From Calliopum simillimum (Eukaryota > Arthropoda > Insecta > Diptera > Lauxaniidae): 64,000 nt of DNA. The notes beneath the pieces were generated by a model. It did no database searches. It had not been told where the DNA came from and was given only the letters and a program-made list of their open reading frames with translations. Shown here one piece after another: positions 24,411 through 34,409 of the stretch (position 1 is the stretch's first letter; each line of letters opens with the position of its first letter). The DNA is taken from contig OX638372.1 in the NCBI GenBank assembly GCA_951812925.1, forward strand, positions 51,425,722 to 51,489,721. The letters run 5' to 3'. Made by a program: the position numbers and the translations under genes.

Positions 24411-24415
24411 AAAGT
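24411..24415 (+). repeat. 5-bp target site duplication (left) of the BEL element
   Basis: AAAGT directly before the left LTR is repeated exactly directly after the right LTR (30885-30889). Five-base duplications are usual for BEL/Pao integrases. Confidence 0.9.
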
Positions 24416-24923
24416 TGTTCACGCCGCAGTCAAATAGTCGCAAGCGACACTTTGACTTCGACGCGACTTCCACACTATTGTGACCGCGCCCTTGCTGCGG
24501 TGCTGCCAACAATGACATGCGAAATGACAAATACGTGACAATGGACTTTTCCATTGCCACGTCATTCCTTGTGTGATTCTTCTTCTTCTTAATCACTTCA
24601 ATTTTTCTGACAGCAGCAAGCACGGGTCATTTCTTTTTCCTTAAAAACTATAAAAATTAAATAACTTAAAACTAATTAAACTTAAAAGTAAATCTAAGTA
24701 AAGTAAATTAAAATAAATTAATTATAACGTAAAACGGAAAGAAAAAGAGTTTTTATTGGGACAAGCGGATTGCGCAGACATTTGCAGAGACAACGTTTGA
24801 GACACGGTGTGGCGAGATAATTTTCAGAGACACGAAGGTATACTTTGGCGACATCGTTGAGACAAGGTAAATGTTGGTGCTGCATACGATTAAGGGTGAG
24901 TCTCCCAGCGGTTCATATCAACA
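24416..24923 (+). repeat. Left LTR of the BEL element
   Basis: Begins TGTTCACGCCGCAG and ends ATATCAACA. A TATAAAAA near 24650 and an AATAAA near 24713 are possible promoter and polyadenylation signals (inference). The minus-strand ORF at 24225-24623 is a shadow of the LTR and its flank; a related one recurs at the right LTR. Confidence 0.93.
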
Positions 24924-24928
24924 TAAGT

Positions 24929-24943
24929 TGGTCCATTCGAACC
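24929..24943 (+). promoter_or_regulatory. Probable tRNA primer-binding site
   Basis: TGGTCCATTCGAACC lies five bases after the LTR. It is complementary to a tRNA 3' end (CCA plus acceptor stem, then a T-arm-like GGTTCGAAT). The tRNA identity cannot be told without a search. Confidence 0.75.
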
Positions 24944-25578
24944 TTGACAAGCGGCGCGTGGAGTGTAGCAGTTTTTTTCGTATGCAAAGTTCAAGTAGCA
25001 AGGTGCGTACAATGAAATTTCAACTTTACACATACATACATATTTTCGCAACTCAACTTTAAGTAAATCGCATCGAAATTTTATACAATTCTTGTGTCTC
25101 GGTGTCAACATATTTTAAATAAAAACCTCGTGGCTCAGATTTTATTGATTTTTTTGGCTCTTTTTTGTGCACCGTTTTGGGTACCGTTATCGAAGTAACG
25201 GCTTGTCATATCGCGTGATCGTTTTAACCTTGACCGTGACATCAAGTTACACTAAGGTTATAGAGGTTACACAGTACATCATAAAAAAATTTTATTTTTT
25301 TTTTCTTCACCGATAGATTTTCTTTCAAAATAATTTTATCACGTCTCTTTGGGAATTTCTACAGTCTTACAGCAACGGTTTTCTGACTCTTTGCACTGCA
25401 AGCAGGTGATAATTTTTTTGAAGATTTTGAATTTATGGATTTGCAATAAAAATCTTTCTTCAATTTTTGCATTTCTTCCTCATTTTTGTTTTGAGAGTGT
25501 CTCATATGCAGTAGACCTGCAGAAATATTTTTGCAAATTTCTAAAAAATTTTTTGACTGCGACAATTTTTAAAAAAAA
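24944..25578 (+). other. BEL leader between primer-binding site and ORF
   Basis: About 635 bp of non-coding leader. Small ORFs here (near 24871 and 25349) show no domain. The main ORF starts at the ATG in AAAAAAATGGCTGATC, a favourable context with A at -3. Confidence 0.6.
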
Positions 25579-28500
25579 ATGGCTGATCTTCACTCTCTTA
25601 TACGGACAGCAGACCGTATGGTTAAATATGAAGCATATTTAAATGCAATAAAGCCTGTTGAGCATTCCACAATTGCTTTAAATCTTGAGCAGTGTGAACT
25701 CAAAGAACTGTGGGACAAATTTAAGGACACTTATGAAGTATGCCTTGCCTCGTACGAGGTTAAATATGATGTTGCAACCATCGAGGCCAAATATATAGAG
25801 TCACACAGATGCTACATCAGGTGTATGACGGTAATCAGTCAAGCTCTTGCTGAATTATTAGAAAATAAACCAAATACAACAAATCAAGTTATTCCAGCCA
25901 TTTTTTCCTCAAATTTCAAAGTGCCTCCATGTGATACAGACATATTTCACGGAAGTTGTTTAACGTGGCCGGCATTTAGAGACATGTTTACGGCAATTTA
26001 TGTAAATAATACGTCTCTCAGTCCAGTCGAAAAGCTTTATTACTTGCTTCAAAAAACAAGTGGTAAAGCAAAAGAAATAGTACAAAAGGCCCCTCTTACA
26101 AATCTCGGTTTTCCCATTGCGTGGGAAAGTCTCAGTGCTCAGTATGAGAATAAAAGAATTTTAATCAACAATCAACTCAAAGTCTTGTTCAATTTACCAA
26201 CGTGCAGTCAAGAATCAGGAAATTGTCTCAAGCATCTTCAACGTGAAATAAACAACTGTATTTCAACATTACAGTTGTATAAAATTGACATTACGAATTG
26301 GGATGCAATTTTTGTTTTTTTATGCTCTTCTCGTCTCCCAGAACATAGCCTATCTCTCTGGGAACAGTCAGTTGAAAATAAGACTGAAATTCAAAAATGG
26401 AATGATTTAGATAACTTTCTTACAGACAGATTTCAAACTCTTGAAACTGTCTCAGATTATCGTTGCTCCGCTGCTGCAAAACTTTCTATTTCTAAAACTC
26501 ATAATGATAATCTGAAGTCAAAACCTTACAACAATTATCACAACAAAATTGATTTTTTGCAATGTAGGCTGTCCAAGGGTTCTCATCTTTTAAAATCTTG
26601 TTCTAAGTTTCTCAATATGAACTTTCAAGATCGATTCTCCACGGTTAAGCAGTACAATTACTGCCTTAATTGTCTCTCTGCGGCTCATGAACTAAGAGAC
26701 TGCGAGAGTATTTATACTTGTTTGAAATGTAAAAAGCAACATCATTCGCTCTTACATAGAGACTCTACAAGTGCACAGCAATCTACCTCAACACAAAGAG
26801 CTGAATATTGTAAAAATGCCACCGACGTTAAGCCTAATCAACCAATTGGTGCTGCAATTAGCTCTTTTGTGCCTCATTATACAACAATACAGTCCACTAA
26901 TTCGAATGAAAATCCTATAGAAACGGTACAAACTTGTTTCAATTCTGTCACCAAAAAATTTGTACTTGGTACAGCAGAAATAAATGTGTTTCACCTTTGG
27001 ATAAAATACAAAGCTCGGGCTCTTATTGACCCAGCATCTGAAGGAACGTTTGTATCAGAACGTCTCCGAAATATATTAAAACTCCCCACCAAAGCAATCT
27101 CGGCTCAAGTGTCTGGATTAAATGGCGCCATCAGCTCTAAGCCTACTCAGGTTTCACCATTTTATATTGGACCAATATCTGATCCAAATGTACAAATTGA
27201 AGTCTCTGCACTTATTGTACCTCGGGTCACTGGAAATATGCCATCGCATTCCTTTGACCCATTTTCTTATCTAGAGCTATCAAAGCTCAATTTTGCTGAT
27301 GCCAGTTTTTTTCAAATCTCGACCATAGATCTCCTTATTGGTGGTGAGTTATACACACTGATCATACTTGGTGGTCTTCATAAAGGAATTTTGGTCGCTC
27401 TTGTGGCTCATGATACCGTTTTCGGTTGGATCCTCACAGGCCCGATTCCTGATGTGCAATGTACCAAACCAAATCAAATTATAGTGACAAATGTCACTGG
27501 AGTCTCGTCAAACGAGCAATTAAACAAATATTCTCATGCCGAGGAAATTCCCCAAAAAAAGATTATGTCACAATCAGATGTCTTATATGATGAAATTTTT
27601 AAGAAAACAATCGCAAGCAACTCAGGTGGTCAGTATATGGTAGATTTACCATTTAAATTACTTGTTCCAAAACAAAATGATCTGAGTGCTTCAAGACACA
27701 TAGCAATTCGTCAGTTCCTTAGAAATAAAAAACCGCTGATTCGAAAGCCTGATTATGACAAACTTATATCATTACTACGGTGGGTTCAGTATTGTCCTAC
27801 AAGCACTACTGAATTTCACGATTTTTGTGACGCCTTAGAAAAGGCATATGTCGCAGCACTTTACTTGCGCATAACAATCGACAGAAAAATTAATTTCAAT
27901 TTTCTTGCGGTAAAAACTAAAATGGCTCCTATAAAAACATTGTCTCTACTTCGCTTAGAGCTGTGTGGAGCTGCGTTACTTTCAGCTATATTAAATTCAA
28001 TAGCACCTCAGTTAAATATGGATTCGAATTCATTATTTTTATGGTCTGACTCAACCACTTTTCTACTGGGGCTCAAAAAATCACCACATACTTGGGCGTT
28101 CAATGGAAAATGGTCACACATTGACACACATTCGAATCACGCCGATCTAGCAACCCGGGGGGCATACCCTGCGGATCTAATATCTAATGAAGTGAGGTGG
28201 CATGGACCTTCGTGGCTCCAATTGCCAAAAAGTCATTGGCCAGGTAATAACTTAATTCCAGAAATCGATACCATTATTGAAATGAGAAAAATTACAACTC
28301 ATTTTACTAGCTCGGCGGTAACCGAAGATACTCTTGATCAGTTTTCATTGCTACCAAAAGCATTGCGAATTGTTTCGTACATGTTTCGTATCTTTAAAAG
28401 AACTCATCCAGCAACTAGAGCTGAAGCCATTTTTACCATACAAGTAATTTCAGTTGTCAAAATAAGCGCTGTAAAAATGCGTCTTATTATAAATTCTCAG

Positions 28501-29331
28501 CCTCATCATTTCCAAAACGAACGTATTAATTTTATGAACCGCAAACCATATTCATTTAAAAGCGCAGTTCTAACATTGACTCCTTTTGTGAATACTCATC
28601 AAGTAATCCGGGCAAATGTGCATCGCAAAAAACTTCTTAGCCAAATGATGGCCGCCTTGCCACTTTCAAAATCATTTTTAGATCGACCGTTGATCAATAC
28701 TGGTGCATCGAAAGAAATGGCTAGAGACTTAAAAAACTTCATAAAATACGTACTCGATGAATTTGTCTCAAAATACGTCTTACAAAAACGTTTGTGTCAC
28801 TTAATACCAGCATCGGCCCCTCACATAAGATGGCTCTGCGAGGACGGCGTGAAAACTTACAAACAACACATTAGAAAAATTGCAGGTCACATCAAATACA
28901 CTTTACTCTCGCGTATCGAAGCCTGCCTGAATTCACATCCGATGTGTTCCAAATATAAAAATGTCTCAAAGTTGGCCGTAATAACTCCTGATCAGTTCCT
29001 CATCGGGTCACCACTCTTGGCTCCTGCTGAACCGGAAAAAAATTACTCAATGAGCTTAAATAATCGTTGGCGACGTACCTTCAGGCGTCAGCAGGAATTG
29101 TCTCGTCAATGGAAAGACGAGTATCTTAAAAAGTTACATAAACGCAAAAAGTGGAAAGACCCACAGAGAAATCTTCATATTGATGACCTAAGTATTCTAC
29201 GAAAAGAACTTGTAGGTTCTCTTGAATGGCTCTTAGGTCACATCACAAAAGTTTATTATGGCTCTTATAACCGTGTTCGCGTAGTAACACGTAACAACCC
29301 AAAACGGTTTACTTACGCGACCAGTTCATAA
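25579..29331 (+). CDS. BEL/Pao Gag-Pol-derived protein lacking RT and most of the integrase core
   Basis: This is a single 1250-codon ORF. Residues ~123-290 form the Gag region of BEL elements (DUF1759-like; FHGSCLTWPAFRDMF). Residues ~361-393 carry CCHC-type knuckles (CLNC..H..C, CLKCKKQHH). Around residue 484 is the DUF1758-type aspartic protease, but the active-site motif reads ALIDPASEGTF instead of the usual D-S/T-G, so activity is doubtful. The sequence then runs into a linker and, near residue 735, jumps straight to the RNase H-type block (FHDFCDALEKAYVAALYLR, ~746; LWSDSTT, ~820). The whole reverse transcriptase, including its YxDD motif, is absent. A zinc-binding HHCC segment and the DDE core of integrase are also largely missing. 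Its C-terminal part (ASAPHIRWLCEDGVK, ~1077; LTPDQFLIG-like ITPDQFLIGSPL) and a DUF5641-like end (from ~1160) remain. All deletions preserve the frame. Complete relatives are typically several hundred residues longer. Confidence 0.9.
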   Translation: MADLHSLIRTADRMVKYEAYLNAIKPVEHSTIALNLEQCELKELWDKFKDTYEVCLASYEVKYDVATIEAKYIESHRCYIRCMTVISQALAELLENKPNTTNQVIPAIFSSNFKVPPCDTDIFHGSCLTWPAFRDMFTAIYVNNTSLSPVEKLYYLLQKTSGKAKEIVQKAPLTNLGFPIAWESLSAQYENKRILINNQLKVLFNLPTCSQESGNCLKHLQREINNCISTLQLYKIDITNWDAIFVFLCSSRLPEHSLSLWEQSVENKTEIQKWNDLDNFLTDRFQTLETVSDYRCSAAAKLSISKTHNDNLKSKPYNNYHNKIDFLQCRLSKGSHLLKSCSKFLNMNFQDRFSTVKQYNYCLNCLSAAHELRDCESIYTCLKCKKQHHSLLHRDSTSAQQSTSTQRAEYCKNATDVKPNQPIGAAISSFVPHYTTIQSTNSNENPIETVQTCFNSVTKKFVLGTAEINVFHLWIKYKARALIDPASEGTFVSERLRNILKLPTKAISAQVSGLNGAISSKPTQVSPFYIGPISDPNVQIEVSALIVPRVTGNMPSHSFDPFSYLELSKLNFADASFFQISTIDLLIGGELYTLIILGGLHKGILVALVAHDTVFGWILTGPIPDVQCTKPNQIIVTNVTGVSSNEQLNKYSHAEEIPQKKIMSQSDVLYDEIFKKTIASNSGGQYMVDLPFKLLVPKQNDLSASRHIAIRQFLRNKKPLIRKPDYDKLISLLRWVQYCPTSTTEFHDFCDALEKAYVAALYLRITIDRKINFNFLAVKTKMAPIKTLSLLRLELCGAALLSAILNSIAPQLNMDSNSLFLWSDSTTFLLGLKKSPHTWAFNGKWSHIDTHSNHADLATRGAYPADLISNEVRWHGPSWLQLPKSHWPGNNLIPEIDTIIEMRKITTHFTSSAVTEDTLDQFSLLPKALRIVSYMFRIFKRTHPATRAEAIFTIQVISVVKISAVKMRLIINSQPHHFQNERINFMNRKPYSFKSAVLTLTPFVNTHQVIRANVHRKKLLSQMMAALPLSKSFLDRPLINTGASKEMARDLKNFIKYVLDEFVSKYVLQKRLCHLIPASAPHIRWLCEDGVKTYKQHIRKIAGHIKYTLLSRIEACLNSHPMCSKYKNVSKLAVITPDQFLIGSPLLAPAEPEKNYSMSLNNRWRRTFRRQQELSRQWKDEYLKKLHKRKKWKDPQRNLHIDDLSILRKELVGSLEWLLGHITKVYYGSYNRVRVVTRNNPKRFTYATSS

Positions 29332-30376
29332 ATTTGACATTTTGTCCCAACTTCAAAATGTATACACTATAACTGAACTCATTCTTTCAACTTTACTTTC
29401 TATGAATTTTGTAATCTATCCACTCTTTATTTACTCAACAGAATGAGTAGCCGATTATGTTATTATTAAAATTTCTACAAGGGTTGATTCGTCATTGGAA
29501 CCGCCCTTCTACCGAAAATCTAATGTGGCAACGCGTAAAGCCGAAGAAGCAGCAACATCTCTACACTATCTTCAGTTGAACGCTCTGCGACGAAATTTAA
29601 ACGAGCCATTGCTGACAAATATTAGCCAGGTTTCTTAGTTTGAATCATATTGTATTTCGACAAACTTTGCTCATGTAAATCCTTTGCAACTGTTTTTAAA
29701 TATTGTAATTTGCATTCATTTTCATATACGTCTTTTTACGATTTTTTTTCCTGCCGCTCTGGGCATCGGAATGTCTCTAGATAAAACAAGGTGTGAAAAG
29801 CAGTCCACTCGTGGCTCGCCTTAACGATTTTAAAAGCTAAACTTGTCTTTTCTACAGTTGCAAAGGAGGTTAAAAGTTTGTCTGATTTCTCTTAAGTTCA
29901 TTATTAATTTTTATCTTTTCGACATAATTAACTTTGTTTCCTTTTTGAACACAATTTGATCTCACTCTGTTTATCTTAAAAATCCCTAATTTGAATTAAT
30001 ATTTTTTGAGTCATGTGACAAGATCACTTTTACATTCTATTCTTTCTCTTACTCGAATATATCGCTCGTACCATAAGCAGCACAAACCTTTCATAATTCC
30101 AAATCTTTTCCATAAAATTTTTCATATTTGTCAAAAAAAAACAACAAAAAAAATTATGTACATGTTCTCGAATAATCGTTTACAAACTGGTGTCCACACC
30201 AGAAATCTTTGTTCCTTAAAATTATACAATACTTCTATAGTTAAAGTTTCATATTGCATACATAGCTTAATACACTACCTAAATTAATTTTTTATTTTTT
30301 GTCACTTTTGGCACTTTACAAAGTTTGCTGCCTAAGTCTTTGCTTTTCTTTGCAGTACCCTGCAAGGCGGGCGGCA
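29332..30376 (+). other. BEL 3' untranslated region with polypurine tract
   Basis: About 1 kb without a long ORF. Near 29440-29640 there are broken protein-like fragments I cannot assign. The purine-rich GGCGGGCGGCA directly before the right LTR (to 30376) is the likely plus-strand primer tract. Confidence 0.65.
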
Positions 30377-30884
30377 TGTTCACGCCGCAGTCAAATAGTC
30401 GCAAGCGACACTTTGACTTCGACGCGACTTCCACACTATTGTGACCGCGCCCTTGCTGCGGTGCTGCCAACAATGACATGCGAAATGACAAATACGTGAC
30501 AATGGACTTTTCCATTGCCACGTCATTCCTTGTGTGATTCTTCTTCTTCTTAATCACTTCAATTTTTCTGACAGCAGCAAGCACGGGTCATTTCTTTTTC
30601 CTTAAAAACTATAAAAATTAAATAACTTAAAACTAATTAAACTTAAAAGTAAATCTAAGTAAAGTAAATTAAAATAAATTAATTATAACGTAAAACGGAA
30701 AGAAAAAGAGTTTTTATTGGGACAAGCGGATTGCGCAGACATTTGCAGAGACAACGTTTGAGACACGGTGTGGCGAGATAATTTTCAGAGACACGAAGGT
30801 ATACTTTGGCGACATCGTTGAGACAAGGTAAATGTTGGTGCTGCATACGATTAAGGGTGAGTCTCCCAGCGGTTCACATCAACA
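30377..30884 (+). repeat. Right LTR of the BEL element
   Basis: 508 bp beginning TGTTCACGCCGCAG and ending ACATCAACA, with one difference seen from the left LTR. Followed immediately by the AAAGT duplication at 30885-30889. Confidence 0.93.
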
Positions 30885-30889
30885 AAAGT

Positions 30890-32227
30890 GTTAGGAAATG
30901 TCGACATTTTTACGAAATATAATTTTTTTTCTTGCTATGATATCCTTTTTGCTTTAGGATAAAAGAGCAAAAAGAAAAAAGCCACAAAAAGGTTCAGCTT
31001 TAGCACTATATGGTATTGAGAAAATAAACATGCCCATAATGCAACGTATCAGTTAAAGCATACCCTGGAGTGTTGTTCGAAGACCAACACTTTTAGTGTT
31101 GACCAAAATAACACCGTTTGTGTGCAGCTCAAATTTCTTCGATACTTTTACTTTCTTAGTGGATTCCCTGAGGCCTATTAAAAGGTTTTTTTTTGGTACT
31201 CTATAAAAATAAATACGACTTGTCTTTTATATTGCTATTACCATTATTTTTATTATGCTTATTATTGTTATTATTGTCCTGCGTACGAGTATATGCCATT
31301 ATAATTTAAAGATCCTTTCTGTCGCATGTTATCGTCCTTGTTTTTCTTATTTATTTTTGTTTTTTTTTACTTGACGTACATATATTTTTTATATTTTTTT
31401 AATAAAATTCATGACAAATATTTAGACGTATTTTTTTTTTTTTGCTTAGGAATAAAACAAAAAAGTTATGTCAATTTTGCGGACACATATATAATTTATG
31501 TTCTTATGAAAACTATATATTTATGAACTATGTTTTTCTTACGTGTTCGTTTTTTGTAAAGCAAAAAGAAGACTTTTAATACAACCAATCAATAATATTT
31601 ATCAATCTAGGGGCGTCTTTGTCATTTGGAAAACTTTAGGCTCAGCTTTAACTCTAAAAAGACAGAAGCCAGAGTTATTACTAGGCTAGGGTGACCAATG
31701 GCCCAATTCGGGACAGGAAATTGTACAGGAAAAGCCTTGAGGATATGATTCTTTTTTGTTCAAATGCTAAGCTAAGAGACCAGAATTAAAAAAGATTTTT
31801 AAAGGAACTAAACACGAATATATTCTTTAATTACCTAATTTAAAACAAAGAAGTACTTCAAATAAAATAAAAATTAGAAAATAGACTATCTAGTGCATCT
31901 GAGTGCATTTTTATAAAATAAAATAACAAGCTTATTAAGGCGCTCTAGGGGCTGTAACTTGCTTATATCGTTTTAGATAAAATTGTCTGTAGACAGGGTA
32001 GAAAACTGAACATCGATTTCATTGCAATTTTGTTCCGATTTGAATATTTGCAATATACCAAAATTTTGAATTGAAACCATATATTTTTACAGTGAAGTCA
32101 CCTTTACTGTATTGATTTTTAGCAACACCAAAAATATTTTGCTCGTTTTACTCATTTGGCAAATATTGTTATGTTTTTAAAACACCTCTTGAAACTTTAC
32201 TGTATAAAGTTGAAAGTATCAAGATTG
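30890..32227. other. Unassigned, very AT-rich DNA
   Basis: Includes a T-rich block (about 31320-31450) that yields a spurious Phe/Tyr-rich ORF. A hairpin-like ATATCCTTTTTGCTTTAGGA..AGAGCAAAAAG lies near 30940-30975. No gene seen. Confidence 0.45.
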
Positions 32228-32450
32228 ATATTCGCTTCCTCTTGTCCGAATTTGCTCAGTTTTCTGCCGACATTCGGTTGGATTATCTCAAATATCACAC
32301 TTAGTAAGGATTTTTAAAAATATGGTTCGTGTGGGGATGTCACGCCATAGCGTTGTACAAAATTTGGTTAGATTATCTCAAACAATGATTTGAGGATCGA
32401 GTTTTTAAAATTTTGGTTGTATGGGAGCTGCCACGTCCTCTTTTTTAAAT
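32228..32450 (+). repeat. Decayed HINE internal units (copy E)
   Basis: TTCCTCTTGTCCGAATTTGC, TTGGATTATCTCAAA and TGGGAGCTGCCACGTCCTCT match the tandem unit of the intact HINE copies, but with many changes. Neither terminus nor the mini-me tail is present. Confidence 0.7.
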
Positions 32451-32516
32451 TTGGGCAGATTTTTTTAAAACTTAATAAATCCGGCATTAGTATATAGTAT
32501 ATATCGATACGTCCAA

Positions 32517-32960
32517 AGTAAAAGTTGGTAACTCGAAAATAGTACTTTATAGTTATGATCATTTTTGTATTGTTTTCGTTAAAACAAGAAAACCAAAAAC
32601 AAAAGTTGGTAACTTAACTTGCCAACTACCATTAAAAAATAGTTTACGGACATTACGTTGGTATGTAGGACTTACAACCACTGACTTTTTAAAAAAAATT
32701 AACCAATAACTTTGTAAGTTAAGTTACCAACGCAATTTGTCATTTTTGTCCCGTGTATAAGTTAACAACTTAAGTTGCCAAGTTTTTGCATGGAGACCTC
32801 ACTAAAATATACTAAGGTTGTAACTTCAAAAATTGCTCCCAGCCCTTCAAATTTCAAGCTAGAGGTACCAAAATTTAACACAAGATAGAGTCTAATACGC
32901 AGATTTCGAAAATCATTGTCCCGTAAAAAGTTGGTAACTTGAGTTACAAACTTTTACGTT
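32517..32960. repeat. Cluster of direct and inverted GTTGGTAACTT motifs
   Basis: AAAGTTGGTAACT occurs in direct orientation near 32521, 32602 and 32928. The inverted form AAGTTAAGTTACCAAC occurs near 32718, and a variant AACAACTTAAGTTGCCAA near 32765. The pair 32602/32735 can form a hairpin (GTTGGTAACTTAACTT). It looks like the remains of an inverted-repeat element with internal reiteration. Confidence 0.55.
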
Positions 32961-33920
32961 GGAAATATCGATATTTGTTATTTGGTTGCAGTTGGCAGCA
33001 ATGCTACGAAAGCTCAGGTAATAAAATTGATGGGGGTGCTATACCACTTTGGGGTGCCACATCTCCCGGCCTTAAAAAAGATGAGTCAAAAGTAATGCCA
33101 TAAACTGAATTTGTCATAATTTTTGCGAAGGCATTACGCTTTGACATTTAAGTAGTTGTAGGCATATAGAGAATCTAAATTTTAATAGGCAAGAGAAAAA
33201 TTTGTCCATCTTTTTTTACTATGTTAGAAATGGAATACAACTTTAAATTATAAACCATTTGAAAGGTATTTGTGTGTAGATGAGCACAAAGTTAAAACTA
33301 GAGCTAAACAAAGGATATGGCACAAAGAGAAAGTCTAAAGGCATAGCACTGACTTCATGTATTCTGTTTTACTTATTTTAAGCTTGAATTGTTTCAGGCA
33401 TGATAAATGAGCTTTTCTATTTCGCACCAAATAGCAAAAAAAAAAAAATTACTAAAAGTATCCAAAAAGAACCGAAATTATTTAATACATTTGTGTTATT
33501 TAATTGTTAATATCCCACCAATTAGAGCCAGATATTTTGTGAATAACAATGTAAAATGCCATGAAACGAGCACAAAAGTTAATTTGCTTGGAAAGTAGTT
33601 ATTTCGCCGATATAAATATTATAATATCAAATAAATTTTCCAAGAAAACAGAGCCCAATTTTTTTCGTTTCTTACAAAAGTACTTTTGTCTCAGCTTATA
33701 TAAAATAACCTATTTTCTTTTGAGTTTGATGATACATGTAATTTTTATTTCTGTTTCTTCAATAAAGACTTATTATAAAAAACAAATCGTTCCCTTTCCG
33801 CCTTAACAACATAACTAAAAATTTTTTTATATATTAAATTTGTACCGAAAAAGAGTAGGAGGACTTAGCTGAATGCATTGTTAAATTTTTTGGAAGATGT
33901 GATAACAATATATACGTTTA
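32961..33920. other. Unassigned AT-rich DNA
   Basis: No gene or element recognised. The short ORFs at 33407-33806 are Lys/Phe/Tyr-rich products of base composition. Confidence 0.4.
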
Positions 33921-34409
33921 AGGTGTCCCAAAAGAAAGTATATGTTAAGTAAGCCATCTATCCAAAATGTGTTTATTATTTATTAAAGTACACAATATGC
34001 AAATTTATTTCTTATATATAAACTCTCGCTATCATGGCAATCATTTATTTAAACACTCAAATTTCATATGTCAGCTCGGCAGGTAGACTCTGTGATTATC
34101 ATGATGGATATTTTCCTTGAGGCATTCGGCATTAAACTGAAGCGCCAAGCATACCTCTGATTTGAAAATGGGTGAAGAAGTTTGTAAATACCTTTACAAC
34201 AATGAAAAAAACTAAAAACGGGCCGACCAAGATTATCAAGAACGGCAGTCGCCGAATCACCGCTTTTGTACAACTCTTGCAAGCAAAGCGCGCGGTTCGC
34301 TCCCGAGAAACGCTTCACAACAACTTAATTATCAATAGCCATACTCCCTGCACCCCGGTTGCGTTCACGAAGGAAGCTAATTAAATATAAACTTTCTTTT
34401 GGGACACCT
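33921..34409. mobile_element. Short TIR element, possible Tc1/mariner deletion derivative
   Basis: The ends are AGGTGTCCCAAAAGAAAGTA and inverted AGGTGTCCCAAAAGAAAGTT. TA precedes the left end and TG follows the right, compatible with a decayed TA duplication. The interior is more GC-rich than the flanks and holds overlapping 70-84 codon ORFs. The plus-strand one (NGPTKIIKNGSRRI) faintly resembles a DNA-binding region, but I cannot assign it. At 489 bp it must be non-autonomous. Confidence 0.65.

Larger units (their letters stand above)
24416..30884 (+). mobile_element. Full-length, recently inserted BEL/Pao LTR retrotransposon, internally deleted
   Basis: The 6469-bp insertion has two 508-bp LTRs (TG..CA), a primer-binding site, one long ORF and a perfect 5-bp target duplication. 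I could see only one difference between the LTRs (CATATC versus CACATC near their 3' ends), so insertion was recent. The ORF contains Gag and parts of Pol of BEL/Pao type but lacks the reverse transcriptase and most of the integrase catalytic core. The copy should depend on enzymes from a complete relative. Confidence 0.93.

Noticed and set aside
24225..24623. 132-codon minus-strand ORF, with a related 101-codon ORF at 30279-30584
   Set aside because: The shared part lies in the two LTRs and differs outside them; a shadow of the LTR, not a gene.
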